Shown: positions 16,675 to 25,507, counted from the stretch's first letter. The stretch is 34,501 nt of DNA from Pseudomonadota bacterium (GCA_023445705.1 JAEXKM010000218.1:1-34501); one strand, 5' to 3'. The notes: generated from the letters alone by a model not told the origin. Numbers and translations are program-made.

Positions 16675-17898
16675 ATGGCCAAGATCAAAGTCGCGAACCC
16701 CGTCGTAGACATCGACGGGGACGAAATGACCCGCATCATCTGGAAGTGGATCAAGGACAAGCTGATCTTCCCGCATCTGGATATCGACCTCGACTACTAT
16801 GACCTGGGGATCGAGCACCGCGACGCGACTGAGGACAAGGTCACCGTCGACGCGGCCGAGGCGATCAAGCGCTACGGCGTCGGCGTGAAGTGCGCCACCA
16901 TCACCCCGGACGAAGCCCGTGTGGAAGAGTTCGGCCTGAAGAAGATGTGGAAGTCGCCGAACGGCACCATCCGCAACATCCTGGGCGGCGTCGTCTTCCG
17001 CGAGCCGATCATCTGCCAGAACGTTCCGCGCCTGATCCCGGGCTGGACCCAGCCGATTATCGTCGGCCGCCACGCCTTTGGCGACCAGTACAAGGCCACC
17101 GACTTCCGCGTGCCCGGCAAGGGCAAGCTGACCATCAAGTGGGAAGGTGACAACGGCGAGACCATCGAGCACGACGTGTTCGACTTCCCCGGCGGCGGCG
17201 TCGCCATGGGCATGTACAACCTCGACGAGTCGATCCGCGAGTTTGCGCACGCCTGCCTGAACTACGGCCTGAACCGCAACTATCCGGTCTACCTCTCGAC
17301 CAAGAACACGATCCTCAAAGCCTATGACGGCCGCTTCAAGGACATCTTCGCCGAGATCTACGAGGCCGAGTACGCCGAGAAGTTCAAGGCCGCCGGCCTG
17401 ACCTACGAACACCGCCTCATCGATGACATGGTGGCCTCGGCCCTGAAGTGGTCGGGCGCGTTCCTCTGGGCCTGCAAGAACTACGACGGCGACGTGCAAT
17501 CCGACCAGGTCGCTCAGGGCTTCGGCTCGCTGGGCCTGATGACCTCGGTCCTGATCACGCCGGACGGCAAGATCATGGAAGCCGAAGCCGCGCACGGCAC
17601 CGTCACCCGCCACTTCCGCCAGCATCAGCGCGGCGAGTCGACCTCGACCAACTCGATCGCCTCGATCTTCGCCTGGACCCAGGGGCTGAAGCACCGCGCC
17701 AAGCTCGACGGCAACGAAGCGCTCGCGCACTACGCCGACACCCTTGAGAAGGTCTGCGTCTCGACGGTCGAAAGCGGCTCGATGACCAAGGACCTGGCGC
17801 TGCTGGTCGGCGACACCCAGGGCTGGCTGACGACCGAAGGCTTCATCGACAAGGTTGCGGTCAACCTCGACGCCGCCCTGGCCAAGTCGGCCGCCTGA
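16675..17898 (+). CDS. icd: NADP-dependent isocitrate dehydrogenase
   Basis: 407 residues of the homodimeric, eukaryote-like (IDH1/type II) group rather than the E. coli type. Evidence: VVDIDGDEMTRIIWKWIKDK at ~9-28, KSPNGTIRNILGGVVFREPI near 94-113 with the isocitrate-binding Ser/Asn/Arg, the YLSTKNTILKAYDGRFKDIF block near 207-226, the DDMVAxAxK-like segment DDMVASALKWSGAFLWACKN and the NADP-region EAAHGTVTRHFRQHQRGE near 303-320. It oxidatively decarboxylates isocitrate to 2-oxoglutarate in the TCA cycle and yields NADPH. It is followed after seven bases by the DUF2939 gene, so a three-gene transcript icd-DUF2939-RNase T2 is likely. Confidence 0.97.
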   Translation: MAKIKVANPVVDIDGDEMTRIIWKWIKDKLIFPHLDIDLDYYDLGIEHRDATEDKVTVDAAEAIKRYGVGVKCATITPDEARVEEFGLKKMWKSPNGTIRNILGGVVFREPIICQNVPRLIPGWTQPIIVGRHAFGDQYKATDFRVPGKGKLTIKWEGDNGETIEHDVFDFPGGGVAMGMYNLDESIREFAHACLNYGLNRNYPVYLSTKNTILKAYDGRFKDIFAEIYEAEYAEKFKAAGLTYEHRLIDDMVASALKWSGAFLWACKNYDGDVQSDQVAQGFGSLGLMTSVLITPDGKIMEAEAAHGTVTRHFRQHQRGESTSTNSIASIFAWTQGLKHRAKLDGNEALAHYADTLEKVCVSTVESGSMTKDLALLVGDTQGWLTTEGFIDKVAVNLDAALAKSAA

Positions 17899-17905
17899 TA
17901 CGGTC

Positions 17906-18463
17906 ATGGAAGACCGCGCGACGAAGGACTTCCACCTTGGTCGAGCGGTCTTTCGGCTGATCATCATCCTGATCGTGGGAACGGCGCTGGCCTTCGTGGC
18001 CGCGCCGTTCTTTGCTTTCAGGGCATTGCAGGCCGCCGCTCGGGACGGCGACGGCCACGCCCTGGCGCAACTCGTGGACTATCCGGCCGTCCGCCAGGGC
18101 CTGCGCGATCAGGTCGGGACAGAACCCGTCGCCGCCCCTGCCCCACCGGACATCTGGACTGATCCGATCGGCGCGATGAAAAGGGCGATCGAGCCGATCG
18201 TCCCCACGCCTCGCTCCGTCGAGCCCTATCTCAGCGCGTCGGGCCTCTATGCGCTGTCGCGGGGCTATGGCCCCAGCGCCGCCCCAGGCCCCGACGAAAC
18301 CGCCAGGCTGCCCAGCCTGCGCTACTGGGACATGAATCGCGCCCGCTTCCTGGCCCGCCCGAAAGGCGAGAGAAATCCGGCGAAGGGCGTGGTCTTCACC
18401 TTCGAGCGTCGGGCGCTGTTCACCTGGAAGCTGGTGCAGATCCGGCTGCCGGAGACCGCATGA
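17906..18463 (+). CDS. DUF2939 membrane-anchored protein
   Basis: 185 residues from the ATG at 17906, seven bases after icd; the frame extends upstream into icd, which is ignored. One transmembrane helix (FRLIIILIVGTALAFVAAPF, ~15-34) is followed at once by FAFRALQAAARDGDGHALAQ and LVDYPAVRQGLRDQ, the defining start of DUF2939, a family of unknown function in proteobacteria. The C-terminus, FTFERRALFTWKLVQIRLP, matches the family end. The topology is probably N-in with a periplasmic domain. Its stop overlaps the RNase T2 start by four bases (ATGA), so the two are translationally coupled. The strong coupling hints at a shared envelope role, not proven. Confidence 0.8.
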   Translation: MEDRATKDFHLGRAVFRLIIILIVGTALAFVAAPFFAFRALQAAARDGDGHALAQLVDYPAVRQGLRDQVGTEPVAAPAPPDIWTDPIGAMKRAIEPIVPTPRSVEPYLSASGLYALSRGYGPSAAPGPDETARLPSLRYWDMNRARFLARPKGERNPAKGVVFTFERRALFTWKLVQIRLPETA

Positions 18464-19152
18464 AACTCATCCTGGCGGCCCTCACCGCCCTGACCCTGGC
18501 CGGGCCCGCCTTGGCCCAGACCTGCGCGGTCCCCCGCGACCTGCGCGCGCCGACGGCAGAGGCCCCACCGCCTCAGGAGGTGGTCAAGGACGTCCCCACG
18601 GCGGCCTACATGCTGGCCCTGAGCTGGTCGCCCCAGTACTGCGCCGGCCGCGAGAACGCACGAAGCACGCGCACGCAGTGTCGCGACAACCGCTTCGGCT
18701 TCGTCCTGCACGGCCTCTGGCCAAACGGCGTGGGGCGCCGTCATCCGCGCTACTGTGCGCCGGCGCAAGCGCTCGACATCGAGACCGTCCGCAGGCACGT
18801 CTGCATGACCCCATCGCCAGACCTCCTGCAGCACGAGTGGGCCGCCCACGGAGTTTGCGGCTGGCGAACCCCCGATGCCTATTTCGGCCAGGCCGCCGCG
18901 CTGTGGGACAGCGTGACGAAGCCGAGCCTCGGCTTCGTCGCCAACAAGACGGTGACCGCCGGCGATATCCGCCGCGCCTTCGTCGCCGCTAACCCCCAGC
19001 TTCGCCCCAGCGGGATCTACGTGAAGGTCGCCAAGGGCAACTGGCTGGAAGACGTACGCATCTGCTACGACCTGCGCTTCCGGCCCACCGCCTGCGCAGG
19101 CGGCGTCGGCGCGCCCGACCGAGCGCCTGTGAGAGTCCGCGCCGCGGCCTAG
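18460..19152 (+). CDS. Secreted ribonuclease T2 family protein
   Basis: 230 residues. The signal peptide is MKLILAALTALTLAGPALAQ. Both catalytic motifs are intact: CAS I FVLHGLWPN with His84, and CAS II LLQHEWAAHGVC with His125, Glu126 and His130. LALSWSPQYC at ~51-60 is the conserved first strand. Several Cys suggest disulfides and a periplasmic or extracellular site. RNase T2 enzymes cut RNA through 2',3'-cyclic phosphates with little base preference (E. coli RNase I is the model). It starts inside the DUF2939 stop codon. The ~25-residue C-terminal tail (APDRAPVRVRAAA) looks unstructured. Confidence 0.92.
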   Translation: MKLILAALTALTLAGPALAQTCAVPRDLRAPTAEAPPPQEVVKDVPTAAYMLALSWSPQYCAGRENARSTRTQCRDNRFGFVLHGLWPNGVGRRHPRYCAPAQALDIETVRRHVCMTPSPDLLQHEWAAHGVCGWRTPDAYFGQAAALWDSVTKPSLGFVANKTVTAGDIRRAFVAANPQLRPSGIYVKVAKGNWLEDVRICYDLRFRPTACAGGVGAPDRAPVRVRAAA

Positions 19153-19214
19153 AAGTTCTTGTTTTGTTCGAGTTCTCGCGATAGCTTCCCGTCGGTTTCC
19201 ACGGAGGCGATGCG

Positions 19215-19592
19215 ATGATCGGTTACGTAACGATCGGGGCCCTGAACGTCGAAGCAGCGATGCCGTTCTACGACGCCGTCCTCGGTGCGATCGGATATGA
19301 GCGGCAGTTCTTCGACGCTGGCTGGGCCGGCTATGGGCCAAGGGGCGAGGAAGCCAACACCTTCATCTGCCCGCCGTTTGATGGCCAGCAGGCTCAGAGG
19401 GGCAACGGGATCATGATCGCCTTCAAGGGCGCCACCAAAGAGGCTGTCGTCGCCGCGCACGCCGCGGCGCTGGCCAATGGCGGCAGCGACGAGGGCGAGC
19501 CGGGACCGCGCCCGGCCGACTCCACCACCTTCTATGGCGCCTATGTGCGCGATCCGACGGGCAACAAGATCGCGATCTTCACCAAGCCCTGA
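19215..19592 (+). CDS. VOC family protein
   Basis: 125 residues starting MIGYVTIGALNVEAAMPFYD, with GGAGG seven bases upstream. The first half ends in YERQFFDAGWAGYGPRGEEA, and the second half has GNGIMIAFKGATKEAVVAAH and, at the end, FYGAYVRDPTGNKIAIFTKP with the terminal metal-ligand-like Glu replaced by Ala (KIAIF rather than the usual IEhh). This is typical of small cytoplasmic glyoxalase-like proteins with unknown substrates in alphaproteobacteria. It is 62 bases after the RNase T2 gene and precedes an unrelated secreted protein by 55 bases. Confidence 0.8.
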   Translation: MIGYVTIGALNVEAAMPFYDAVLGAIGYERQFFDAGWAGYGPRGEEANTFICPPFDGQQAQRGNGIMIAFKGATKEAVVAAHAAALANGGSDEGEPGPRPADSTTFYGAYVRDPTGNKIAIFTKP

Positions 19593-19647
19593 GCTTGACC
19601 AAGGGGCCCGCAGCACCATTCTCGACGTCTCAGCCTCGGGAGGGAAA

Positions 19648-20574
19648 ATGCGCGCCGTATTCGCAGCCAGTCTGCTCGCCTTTGCATCGCCAGCCGCCGC
19701 GCAGGTGTGCCAAGCGTGGACCCCATCAGAAACGATCGGCCGGCTCGACACGAGCTTGGTGAACGAGGCTAGCGGCCTGGAGGCCTCGGCCAAGTTCGGC
19801 GACCGGCTCTATCACAACAACGACTCGGGCGACGGACTGCGCTTCTACATCTCGCGCCTGGATGGGCAGGGCGCGCGCGTCGTGGAGGTGGAAGGCGCTA
19901 AGCCCATCGACATCGAGGAGCTGTCTATCGGCCCCTGTAGCCAGGACGGCGATTGCCTCTATCTGGGCGACATCGGAGACAATCCGGCCCGCCGGGACGA
20001 GGTGGTCTTCACCCTCGTCCGCGAGGTCGAAGACTTTCCCGAGACTGTCGCTCCGCTGCGGGTGATCCGCGCGCGCTATCCGGATGGGCCGCATAATGCG
20101 GAAGCCTTCGCCGTCCATCCGAGCGGCGATCTCTATCTGGTGACCAAGCCGGCGGACCGCGTGATGATGAATCCGGTCGCGGCCCAGGTCTTCCGCCTGA
20201 CGGCGGCGCAATTGCGCGATCCCAGCCAGGTTCAGACCTTCGAGCAGATCGGCGAGATCGACCTGCCCAAGATCATGGGCTCACGCCCCTTCCCGGGCTC
20301 GATCACCACGGCGATGGACATCAGCGCTGATGGCAGGCGGGTGATCCTGTTGACCTACATGGCCGCCCTGGAGCTCGCCTTCGACCTGAAGGACGGGCTG
20401 CCACCCAACGCCCAATGGGAAGAGGGCAAGGACTATCGCGTCGTCGATCTCGAGATCCTACCGCAACAGGAGGCTGTCGCCTGGCTGCCGGACGCTAGTG
20501 GATTCCTCTACGACACCGAGCTCACGCGAGGCGCTCAGCAGGCCCCGATCCGCAAGGTCGCGTGCTTGAGATAG
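19648..20574 (+). CDS. Secreted protein of unknown function, probably beta-propeller-like
   Basis: 308 residues from the ATG at 19648, which follows GGGAGGG; the frame is open upstream but overlaps the VOC gene. The signal peptide is MRAVFAASLLAFASPAAAQ. The mature part contains EASGLEASAKFGDRLYHNND, IDIEELSIGPC, CLYLGDIGDNPARRDEVVF and NAEAFAVHPSGDLYLVTKPA, repeated strand pairs with Asp-rich loops that recall the blades of phytase-like or SdiA-regulated-type propellers (ELS-GPC...GDIGDN is found in a widespread uncharacterised family). Acidic loops may bind calcium. I cannot name a reaction. Residual Cys pairs suit an oxidising compartment. No partner is evident around it. Confidence 0.6.
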   Translation: MRAVFAASLLAFASPAAAQVCQAWTPSETIGRLDTSLVNEASGLEASAKFGDRLYHNNDSGDGLRFYISRLDGQGARVVEVEGAKPIDIEELSIGPCSQDGDCLYLGDIGDNPARRDEVVFTLVREVEDFPETVAPLRVIRARYPDGPHNAEAFAVHPSGDLYLVTKPADRVMMNPVAAQVFRLTAAQLRDPSQVQTFEQIGEIDLPKIMGSRPFPGSITTAMDISADGRRVILLTYMAALELAFDLKDGLPPNAQWEEGKDYRVVDLEILPQQEAVAWLPDASGFLYDTELTRGAQQAPIRKVACLR

Positions 20575-20578
20575 GCGC

Positions 20579-20607
20579 AAAAAAGGGCCGGGATCTCTCC
20601 CGGCCCT
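20579..20607 (-). terminator. Intrinsic terminator of the PEP-CTERM gene
   Basis: Perfect 10-bp stem AGGGCCGGGA / TCCCGGCCCT (20584-20593, 20598-20607) with loop TCTC. On the minus strand it is followed by six T. It lies just beyond the PEP-CTERM stop at 20631 and also between two convergent genes, where it may help end the plus-strand transcript. Confidence 0.85.
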
Positions 20608-20630
20608 CTCTTAGATTTCGTCTGATCGAC

Positions 20631-21275
20631 TTAGGCGGCGACCGCGAAAGACGTACGACGACGGCGGATCGCCGCGCCGGCCAGGCCAAAGCCCGTGATC
20701 ATCATCGCCCAGGTCGCCGGTTCCGGAACCGGCGATTGCAGCGAAGGCGCCTGGAGGAATTCGAAGTTGCCGGTGACGACTGCGCCGTACTTCTTGCCGG
20801 GCGTGGTGCCGAACCAGCCTTCGTTGAAGGTGGTCGGGTTCAGGGTCACCTTGAGCTGACCGCCGTTGCCGAAGGTGAAGATCTCCGGCGCGTCCCAGGT
20901 CACCGCGCCGCCCTGGCCGATGATGAAGTTGAAGCCAAAGGTCTCGCCTTCGACCGGACCGCCGGCCCAGGGGCCACCCGGCTGCAGGAAGTTGAACTGG
21001 ACGGCGATGTTGCGCGGCGAGGTGTCTTCACCCCAGGCGACGTGCGTCTCGTTCGTCCAGATGGTGAACAGGCCGATCGGGCCCGAGTTCTCACCGACGT
21101 CCAGGTCGAAATTGAAGGAATTGTAGAGGCCGGTCTGGACCTCCAGGCCCGAGCCGCTGTTGTTGGCCGTCACGTTTGCGACGTTGCCAGAGAAGGTGAC
21201 AGCGGCTTCAGCAGCCGGAACCGCGGCAAAGCTCAGAGCGACCGCCGCAGCAGCGACGGGCAGAAACTTAAACAT
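20631..21275 (-). CDS. PEP-CTERM sorting-domain exported protein
   Basis: 214 residues from the Met at 21275, which starts a clean signal peptide (MFKFLPVAAAAVALSFAAVP) and has GGGATGGA upstream; in-frame ATGs at 21284 and 21293 are alternatives. The mature protein is rich in Gly, Asn, Thr and Phe with strand-like segments. The C-terminus is a textbook PEP-CTERM: VPEPATWAMMITGFGLAGAA followed by IRRRR, that is, the PEP motif, a transmembrane helix and basic cluster recognised by exosortase. Such proteins are released at or attached to the cell surface, often with exopolysaccharide. No exosortase or glycosyltransferase gene is in the window. The function of the passenger domain is unknown. Confidence 0.85.
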   Translation of the reverse strand: MFKFLPVAAAAVALSFAAVPAAEAAVTFSGNVANVTANNSGSGLEVQTGLYNSFNFDLDVGENSGPIGLFTIWTNETHVAWGEDTSPRNIAVQFNFLQPGGPWAGGPVEGETFGFNFIIGQGGAVTWDAPEIFTFGNGGQLKVTLNPTTFNEGWFGTTPGKKYGAVVTGNFEFLQAPSLQSPVPEPATWAMMITGFGLAGAAIRRRRTSFAVAA

Positions 21276-21485
21276 AGAATCCATCCCAAACATTGAAATT
21301 CGCGCCCCAGGCGCCCCTCGGGATGGTGAACTAAAGTTTAACGTATTTTACAGCAACGCTGTTCGCCTGAGACGCGCATAGCCACCCGCTCGTTCGCCGA
21401 CCGACGTTCATTTTCTGCCGCTGGTTGTATCCGCGACGCTCTGCGATTTACCGCCTAGGCGAGGTTGGCGGTCCGCCCTGGAATC

Positions 21486-21517
21486 AAAAATGGCGCACGA
21501 GCGGCCTCGCGCGCCAT
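21486..21517 (-). terminator. Intrinsic terminator of alaS
   Basis: Stem ATGGCGC-A-CGAG / CTCG-C-GCGCCAT (21490-21501 with 21506-21517), one internal mismatch, loop CGGC. On the minus strand it is followed by five T (A-run at 21486-21490). It lies 27 bases beyond the alaS stop. Confidence 0.7.
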
Positions 21518-21543
21518 CTTGAGTTGCCTGTGGAAAACGCTGC

Positions 21544-24183
21544 CTAGGCGGAGAGGATCGCCTTCACCGCCGCCAGCCCTTCGGCGGCCTTGGCCCCGTC
21601 CGGGGCGCCGCCCTGGGCGAAGTCAGGACGCCCGCCGGCCCCTTGGCCGCCCATCGCCTGAACCGCAGCCTTGGCCAGGTCCACCGCGCTGAACTTGCCG
21701 GCCGCAGCGCCAGTAACCGCCACAGTCACCGCCGCCTTGCCGTCAGCCGAACCGACCAGCGCGATAACGCCGTCGGGAAGCTGCTTCTTGAACTCCTCGG
21801 CGATCGGACGCAGGTCCTTGCCGCCGACGCCTTCCATGACGCGGGCGATCACCTGCACGCCGCCGATCTCTTCCGGGCCGGCTGCACCGCCGCCGGCCCC
21901 GCCGCCCATGGCGAGTTGGCGCTTGGCGTCGGCCAGTTCCTTTTCAAGCTTGCGGCGCTGCGCCTCGAGCGCCTCGACGCGGGCCGAAACCTCGGCGACC
22001 GGAACCTTGAACTGGTCGGCCAGCGACTTGGCGATCGCGGCCTGCTCCACCAGCCAGCGGCGAGCCGCTTCACCGGTTAGGGCTTCGATCCGGCGCACCC
22101 CGGCGGCCACGCCGCTTTCGGACACCACCTTGAAGAGCGCGATGTCGCCCGTCCTGGCCACGTGAGTGCCGCCGCACAGCTCGACCGAGTAGTCGCCCTC
22201 GCCGCTCAGCGCCTTGCCCATGGAAAGGACCCGCACGCTGTCGCCGTACTTCTCGCCAAAGAGCGCCATGGCTCCGGCCTCAATCGCCTGTTCGGGCGCC
22301 ATCTCCTCGGTCACGGCCGGCAGGTTCTGGCGGACGATCGCATTGACCTCGGCCTCGATCCTGTCGATCTCCTCAGGCGTCACCGGGCCGCCATGGCTGA
22401 AGTCGAAGCGAATACGCTCACCATCCACCATCTGGCCCTTCTGGGACACATGCGGGCCCAGGACGTTGCGCAGGGCTGCGTGGAGCAGGTGCGTCGCCGA
22501 GTGGTTGGCGCGGGTCGCCGTGCGCAGGTCCGGATCCACCGCCAGCCGCGCCTCGGCGCCGACCGTCAGTTCGCCTTGCAGCACTTCGATCTCGTGCACG
22601 AAGAGGTCGCCGGCCTGTTTCTGAGTGTCGAGGACGCGCGCCTTGCCGCCCGCCCACTCGATCTCGCCCACGTCGCCGGCTTGGCCGCCGCTCTCGGCGT
22701 AGAACGGCGTGCGATCGAAGATCGCCAGCACGGTCTCTCCGCTGGCCGCCTTGTCGATCTCGGCGCCGCCCGACACCAAGGCCAGCAGCTTGCCGGTCGC
22801 TTCGGTCGTTTCGTAGCCGAGGAACTCGGTCGCGCCGAGCCGCTCGCGGATGCCGAACCACTCGGCGGCCTGCGCAGCCTGGCCAGAACCGGTCCAGGCT
22901 TCACGGGCCTGGTCGCGCTGGCGCTTCATCGCGTCTTCGAAGCCGCTCAGGTCGACGCTGAGGCCCTTGTTGCGCACCGCGTCCTGCGTAAGGTCGAGCG
23001 GGAAGCCGTAGGTGTCGTAAAGCTTGAAAGCGGTCTCACCCGACAGCATGTCGCCGGGGTTCATGTTGGCGGTCGCTTCGTCGAGCAGCGCCATCCCACG
23101 GCCCAGCGTGCGGCGGAAGCGCTCTTCCTCCTGACGCAGGGTTTCCACGATGACCGGCTCGGCGCGGCGCAGCTCCGGATAGGCTTCGCCCATTTCCGCC
23201 ACCAGGACCGGAGCGAGACGGTGCATCAGCGGCTGTTCGGCGCCCAGCAGGTGGGCGTGGCGCATGGCCCGCCGCATGATCCGGCGCAGAACGTAGCCAC
23301 GGCCTTCGTTCGACGGCGAGACGCCATCGGCGATCAGGAAGCTGGTAGAGCGCAGGTGGTCGGCGATGACCCGGTGCGAGGGCCCGTTGGAGCCGCCGCC
23401 CACGAGGTCCTTCGAGGCCGCGATCAGCGTGCGGAAAAGATCGACGTCGTAGTTGTCGTGGACGCCCTGCAGGACCGCGGCGATGCGCTCCAGACCCATG
23501 CCGGTGTCGATCTGCGGCTTCGGCAGGTCGATGCGACGGCCGTCCGCGAACTGCTCGAACTGCATGAAGACCAGGTTCCAGATCTCCACGAACCGGTCGC
23601 CGTCCTCGTCGGGGCTGCCGGGCGGGCCGCCAGGAATGTGTTCGCCGTGGTCATAGAAGATTTCGGAGCACGGCCCGCACGGACCAGTGTCGCCCATGGA
23701 CCAGAAGTTGTCGTTGGTGGCGATCCGGATGATCTTCTCGTCCGGAAGGCCGGCGATCTTCTTCCACAGCGCGGCCGCCTCGTCGTCCGTGTGATAGACG
23801 GTTACGCAAAGCTTCTCCGCGGGAATCTTGAATTCCTTGGTCAGGAGGGTCCAGGCGTGCTCGATCGCGCCTTCCTTGAAGTAGTCGCCGAAGGAGAAAT
23901 TCCCCAGCATTTCAAAGAAGGTGTGGTGGCGCGCGGTATAGCCGACGTTGTCCAGGTCGTTGTGCTTGCCGCCGGCGCGAACCGACTTCTGCGAGGACGC
24001 GGCGCGCGGCGCCGGCGGCGTTTCGGCGCCCGTGAAGTAGTTCTTGAACGGCACCATGCCTGCATTGACGAAAAGCAGGGTCGGGTCGTTCTGCGGAACG
24101 AGCGGAGCCGACGGAATGATCAGGTGATCATTCTTTTCGAAATAGCTCAGAAACGCGGTCCTGATCTCGTTAAGGCTCGGCAT
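21544..24183 (-). CDS. alaS: Alanyl-tRNA synthetase
   Basis: 879 residues, full length. Class II aminoacylation core: MPSLNEIRTAFLSYFEKNDH at the start, PTLLFVNAGMVPFKNYFTG near 33-51 (motif 2 region), DNVGYTARHHTFFEMLGNFS near 77-96 and DTGMGLERIAAVLQG near 235-249 (motif 3). The editing domain shows both zinc-binding parts, NHSATHLLHAAL near 566-577 and CGGTHVART near 667-675, which remove mischarged Ser and Gly. The C-Ala domain ends in QGAGGRPDFAQGGAPDGAKA. A Gly-rich linker (MGGGAGGGAAGPEEIGG) lies near 757-773. It is transcribed after recA, but a strong hairpin terminator separates them, so alaS probably has its own promoter in 24184-24280. Confidence 0.98.
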   Translation of the reverse strand: MPSLNEIRTAFLSYFEKNDHLIIPSAPLVPQNDPTLLFVNAGMVPFKNYFTGAETPPAPRAASSQKSVRAGGKHNDLDNVGYTARHHTFFEMLGNFSFGDYFKEGAIEHAWTLLTKEFKIPAEKLCVTVYHTDDEAAALWKKIAGLPDEKIIRIATNDNFWSMGDTGPCGPCSEIFYDHGEHIPGGPPGSPDEDGDRFVEIWNLVFMQFEQFADGRRIDLPKPQIDTGMGLERIAAVLQGVHDNYDVDLFRTLIAASKDLVGGGSNGPSHRVIADHLRSTSFLIADGVSPSNEGRGYVLRRIMRRAMRHAHLLGAEQPLMHRLAPVLVAEMGEAYPELRRAEPVIVETLRQEEERFRRTLGRGMALLDEATANMNPGDMLSGETAFKLYDTYGFPLDLTQDAVRNKGLSVDLSGFEDAMKRQRDQAREAWTGSGQAAQAAEWFGIRERLGATEFLGYETTEATGKLLALVSGGAEIDKAASGETVLAIFDRTPFYAESGGQAGDVGEIEWAGGKARVLDTQKQAGDLFVHEIEVLQGELTVGAEARLAVDPDLRTATRANHSATHLLHAALRNVLGPHVSQKGQMVDGERIRFDFSHGGPVTPEEIDRIEAEVNAIVRQNLPAVTEEMAPEQAIEAGAMALFGEKYGDSVRVLSMGKALSGEGDYSVELCGGTHVARTGDIALFKVVSESGVAAGVRRIEALTGEAARRWLVEQAAIAKSLADQFKVPVAEVSARVEALEAQRRKLEKELADAKRQLAMGGGAGGGAAGPEEIGGVQVIARVMEGVGGKDLRPIAEEFKKQLPDGVIALVGSADGKAAVTVAVTGAAAGKFSAVDLAKAAVQAMGGQGAGGRPDFAQGGAPDGAKAAEGLAAVKAILSA

Positions 24184-24282
24184 GGCTCGTCAGACGCTTG
24201 AAACGAAAGAAGTAGATATGGGGGCTCGCCTGTTCAGCGCCGCCCCGTCGCCGACCGTTTACGGATTTTGACGGCCCCCGCA

Positions 24283-24323
24283 AAGGAAAAGGACGCTTGG
24301 ACGGTCTGCGTCCAAGCGTCCTT
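24283..24323 (-). terminator. Intrinsic terminator of recA
   Basis: Perfect 14-bp stem AAGGACGCTTGGAC / GTCCAAGCGTCCTT (24289-24302 with 24310-24323) with a seven-base loop. On the minus strand it is followed by TTCCTTTG directly after the stem's own TT. It lies ~110 bases after the recA stop. The remaining gap between alaS and recA (24184-24433) shows nothing else I recognise. Confidence 0.8.
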
Positions 24324-24433
24324 GCGCATCGCTGTTCAGTCGTGCGGGGGCATGTCCGCCGGGCGGGTCCGGATGTCGGGTTGGAGGCCTCTCCGGGTTC
24401 CGGCGGACTCTGACGACCGACAGCGACGCGGAT

Positions 24434-25507
24434 CTATTCCTCGTCGGAGCCTTCGTCGCCCGTCGGGCCGACCAGCAATTCATCTTCGATCGCATCCCGC
24501 GCGCCGCGGACCTGACGCTCGATCTGGCTGGCGATATCCGGGTTGTTCTTCAGGAATTCCCGGACATTGTCGCGGCCCTGTCCGATCCGGGTCGAGTTCC
24601 AGGAGAACCACGAGCCGGCCTTCTCGACGACCCCGGCCTTGACGCCCAGGTCGATGATTTCGCCCAGCTTGGAGATCCCCTCGCCGTACATGATGTCGAA
24701 CTCGACCTCGCGGAACGGCGGGGCGACCTTGTTCTTCACCACCTTCACGCGGACGTTGTTGCCGACGACCTCGTCGCGCACCTTCACCGAGCCAGTACGG
24801 CGAATATCGAGGCGCACCGAGGCATAGAATTTCAGGGCGTTGCCGCCTGTCGTGGTCTCAGGGCTTCCGTACATCACGCCGATCTTGTGGCGGATCTGGT
24901 TGATGAAGATCACCAGGGTCTTCGACTTGGAGATCGACGCGGTCAGCTTGCGCAGCGCCTGGCTCATCAGGCGAGCCTGCAGGCCGGGGAGCTGGTCGCC
25001 CATTTCCCCTTCGATTTCGGCGCGAGGCGTCAAGGCCGCCACCGAGTCGATGACGATGATGTCGATGGCGCCGGATCGGACCAGGGTGTCGGTGATCTCG
25101 AGCGCCTGTTCGCCGGTGTCGGGCTGGGAGACCAGCAGGTCGTCCAGATTGACGCCCAGCTTATTGGCGTATTGCGGATCGAGCGCGTGCTCAGCGTCGA
25201 CGAAGGCGGCGACGCCGCCGGCCTTCTGAACCTCGGCCACCACGTGCAGCGCCAAGGTGGTCTTGCCGGAGCTTTCCGGACCGTAGATCTCGACGATCCG
25301 CCCCTTCGGCAGGCCTCCGATGCCTAGCGCCAGATCCAGGCCGAGCGAGCCGGTGGACACTGCCTCGACCTCGATATGGCTCTTTTCGCCAAGCTTCATC
25401 ACCGAGCCTTTGCCAAAGGCCCGATCGATTTGCGCGATCGCCGCTTCCAGCGCGCGCTGCTTATCGCCTTCTTCTCGTCCCACGAGCTTCAACGCCGACT
25501 GACTCAT
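24434..25507 (-). CDS. recA: Recombinase RecA
   Basis: 357 residues. Walker A is GPESSGKTTLALHVV near 74-88, the Walker B-type strand is IDIIVIDSVAAL near 147-158, loop L1 is around EMGDQLPGLQARLMSQALRK, and FINQIRHKIGVMYGSPETTT near 209-228 covers the L2 region. The C-terminus is acidic (GPTGDEGSDEE), as in other RecA proteins, restraining DNA binding. RecA coats single-stranded DNA, promotes strand exchange and triggers LexA self-cleavage. The start at 25507 has AAGGGG upstream, but this sequence lies inside a small hairpin (CAAGG/CCTTG, 25510-25523). A LexA box is centred ~100 bases upstream. The gene is monocistronic given its terminator. Confidence 0.98.
   Translation of the reverse strand: MSQSALKLVGREEGDKQRALEAAIAQIDRAFGKGSVMKLGEKSHIEVEAVSTGSLGLDLALGIGGLPKGRIVEIYGPESSGKTTLALHVVAEVQKAGGVAAFVDAEHALDPQYANKLGVNLDDLLVSQPDTGEQALEITDTLVRSGAIDIIVIDSVAALTPRAEIEGEMGDQLPGLQARLMSQALRKLTASISKSKTLVIFINQIRHKIGVMYGSPETTTGGNALKFYASVRLDIRRTGSVKVRDEVVGNNVRVKVVKNKVAPPFREVEFDIMYGEGISKLGEIIDLGVKAGVVEKAGSWFSWNSTRIGQGRDNVREFLKNNPDIASQIERQVRGARDAIEDELLVGPTGDEGSDEE

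Noticed and set aside
21276..21360. CtrA-like half sites (TTAA) upstream of the PEP-CTERM gene
   Set aside because: The expected TTAA-N7-TTAA pair is not complete; the AT-rich stretch gives only partial matches.
22162..24201. A 679-codon open frame antisense to alaS
   Set aside because: The opposite strand encodes full-length AlaS with all motifs; the antisense product has no recognisable domain.
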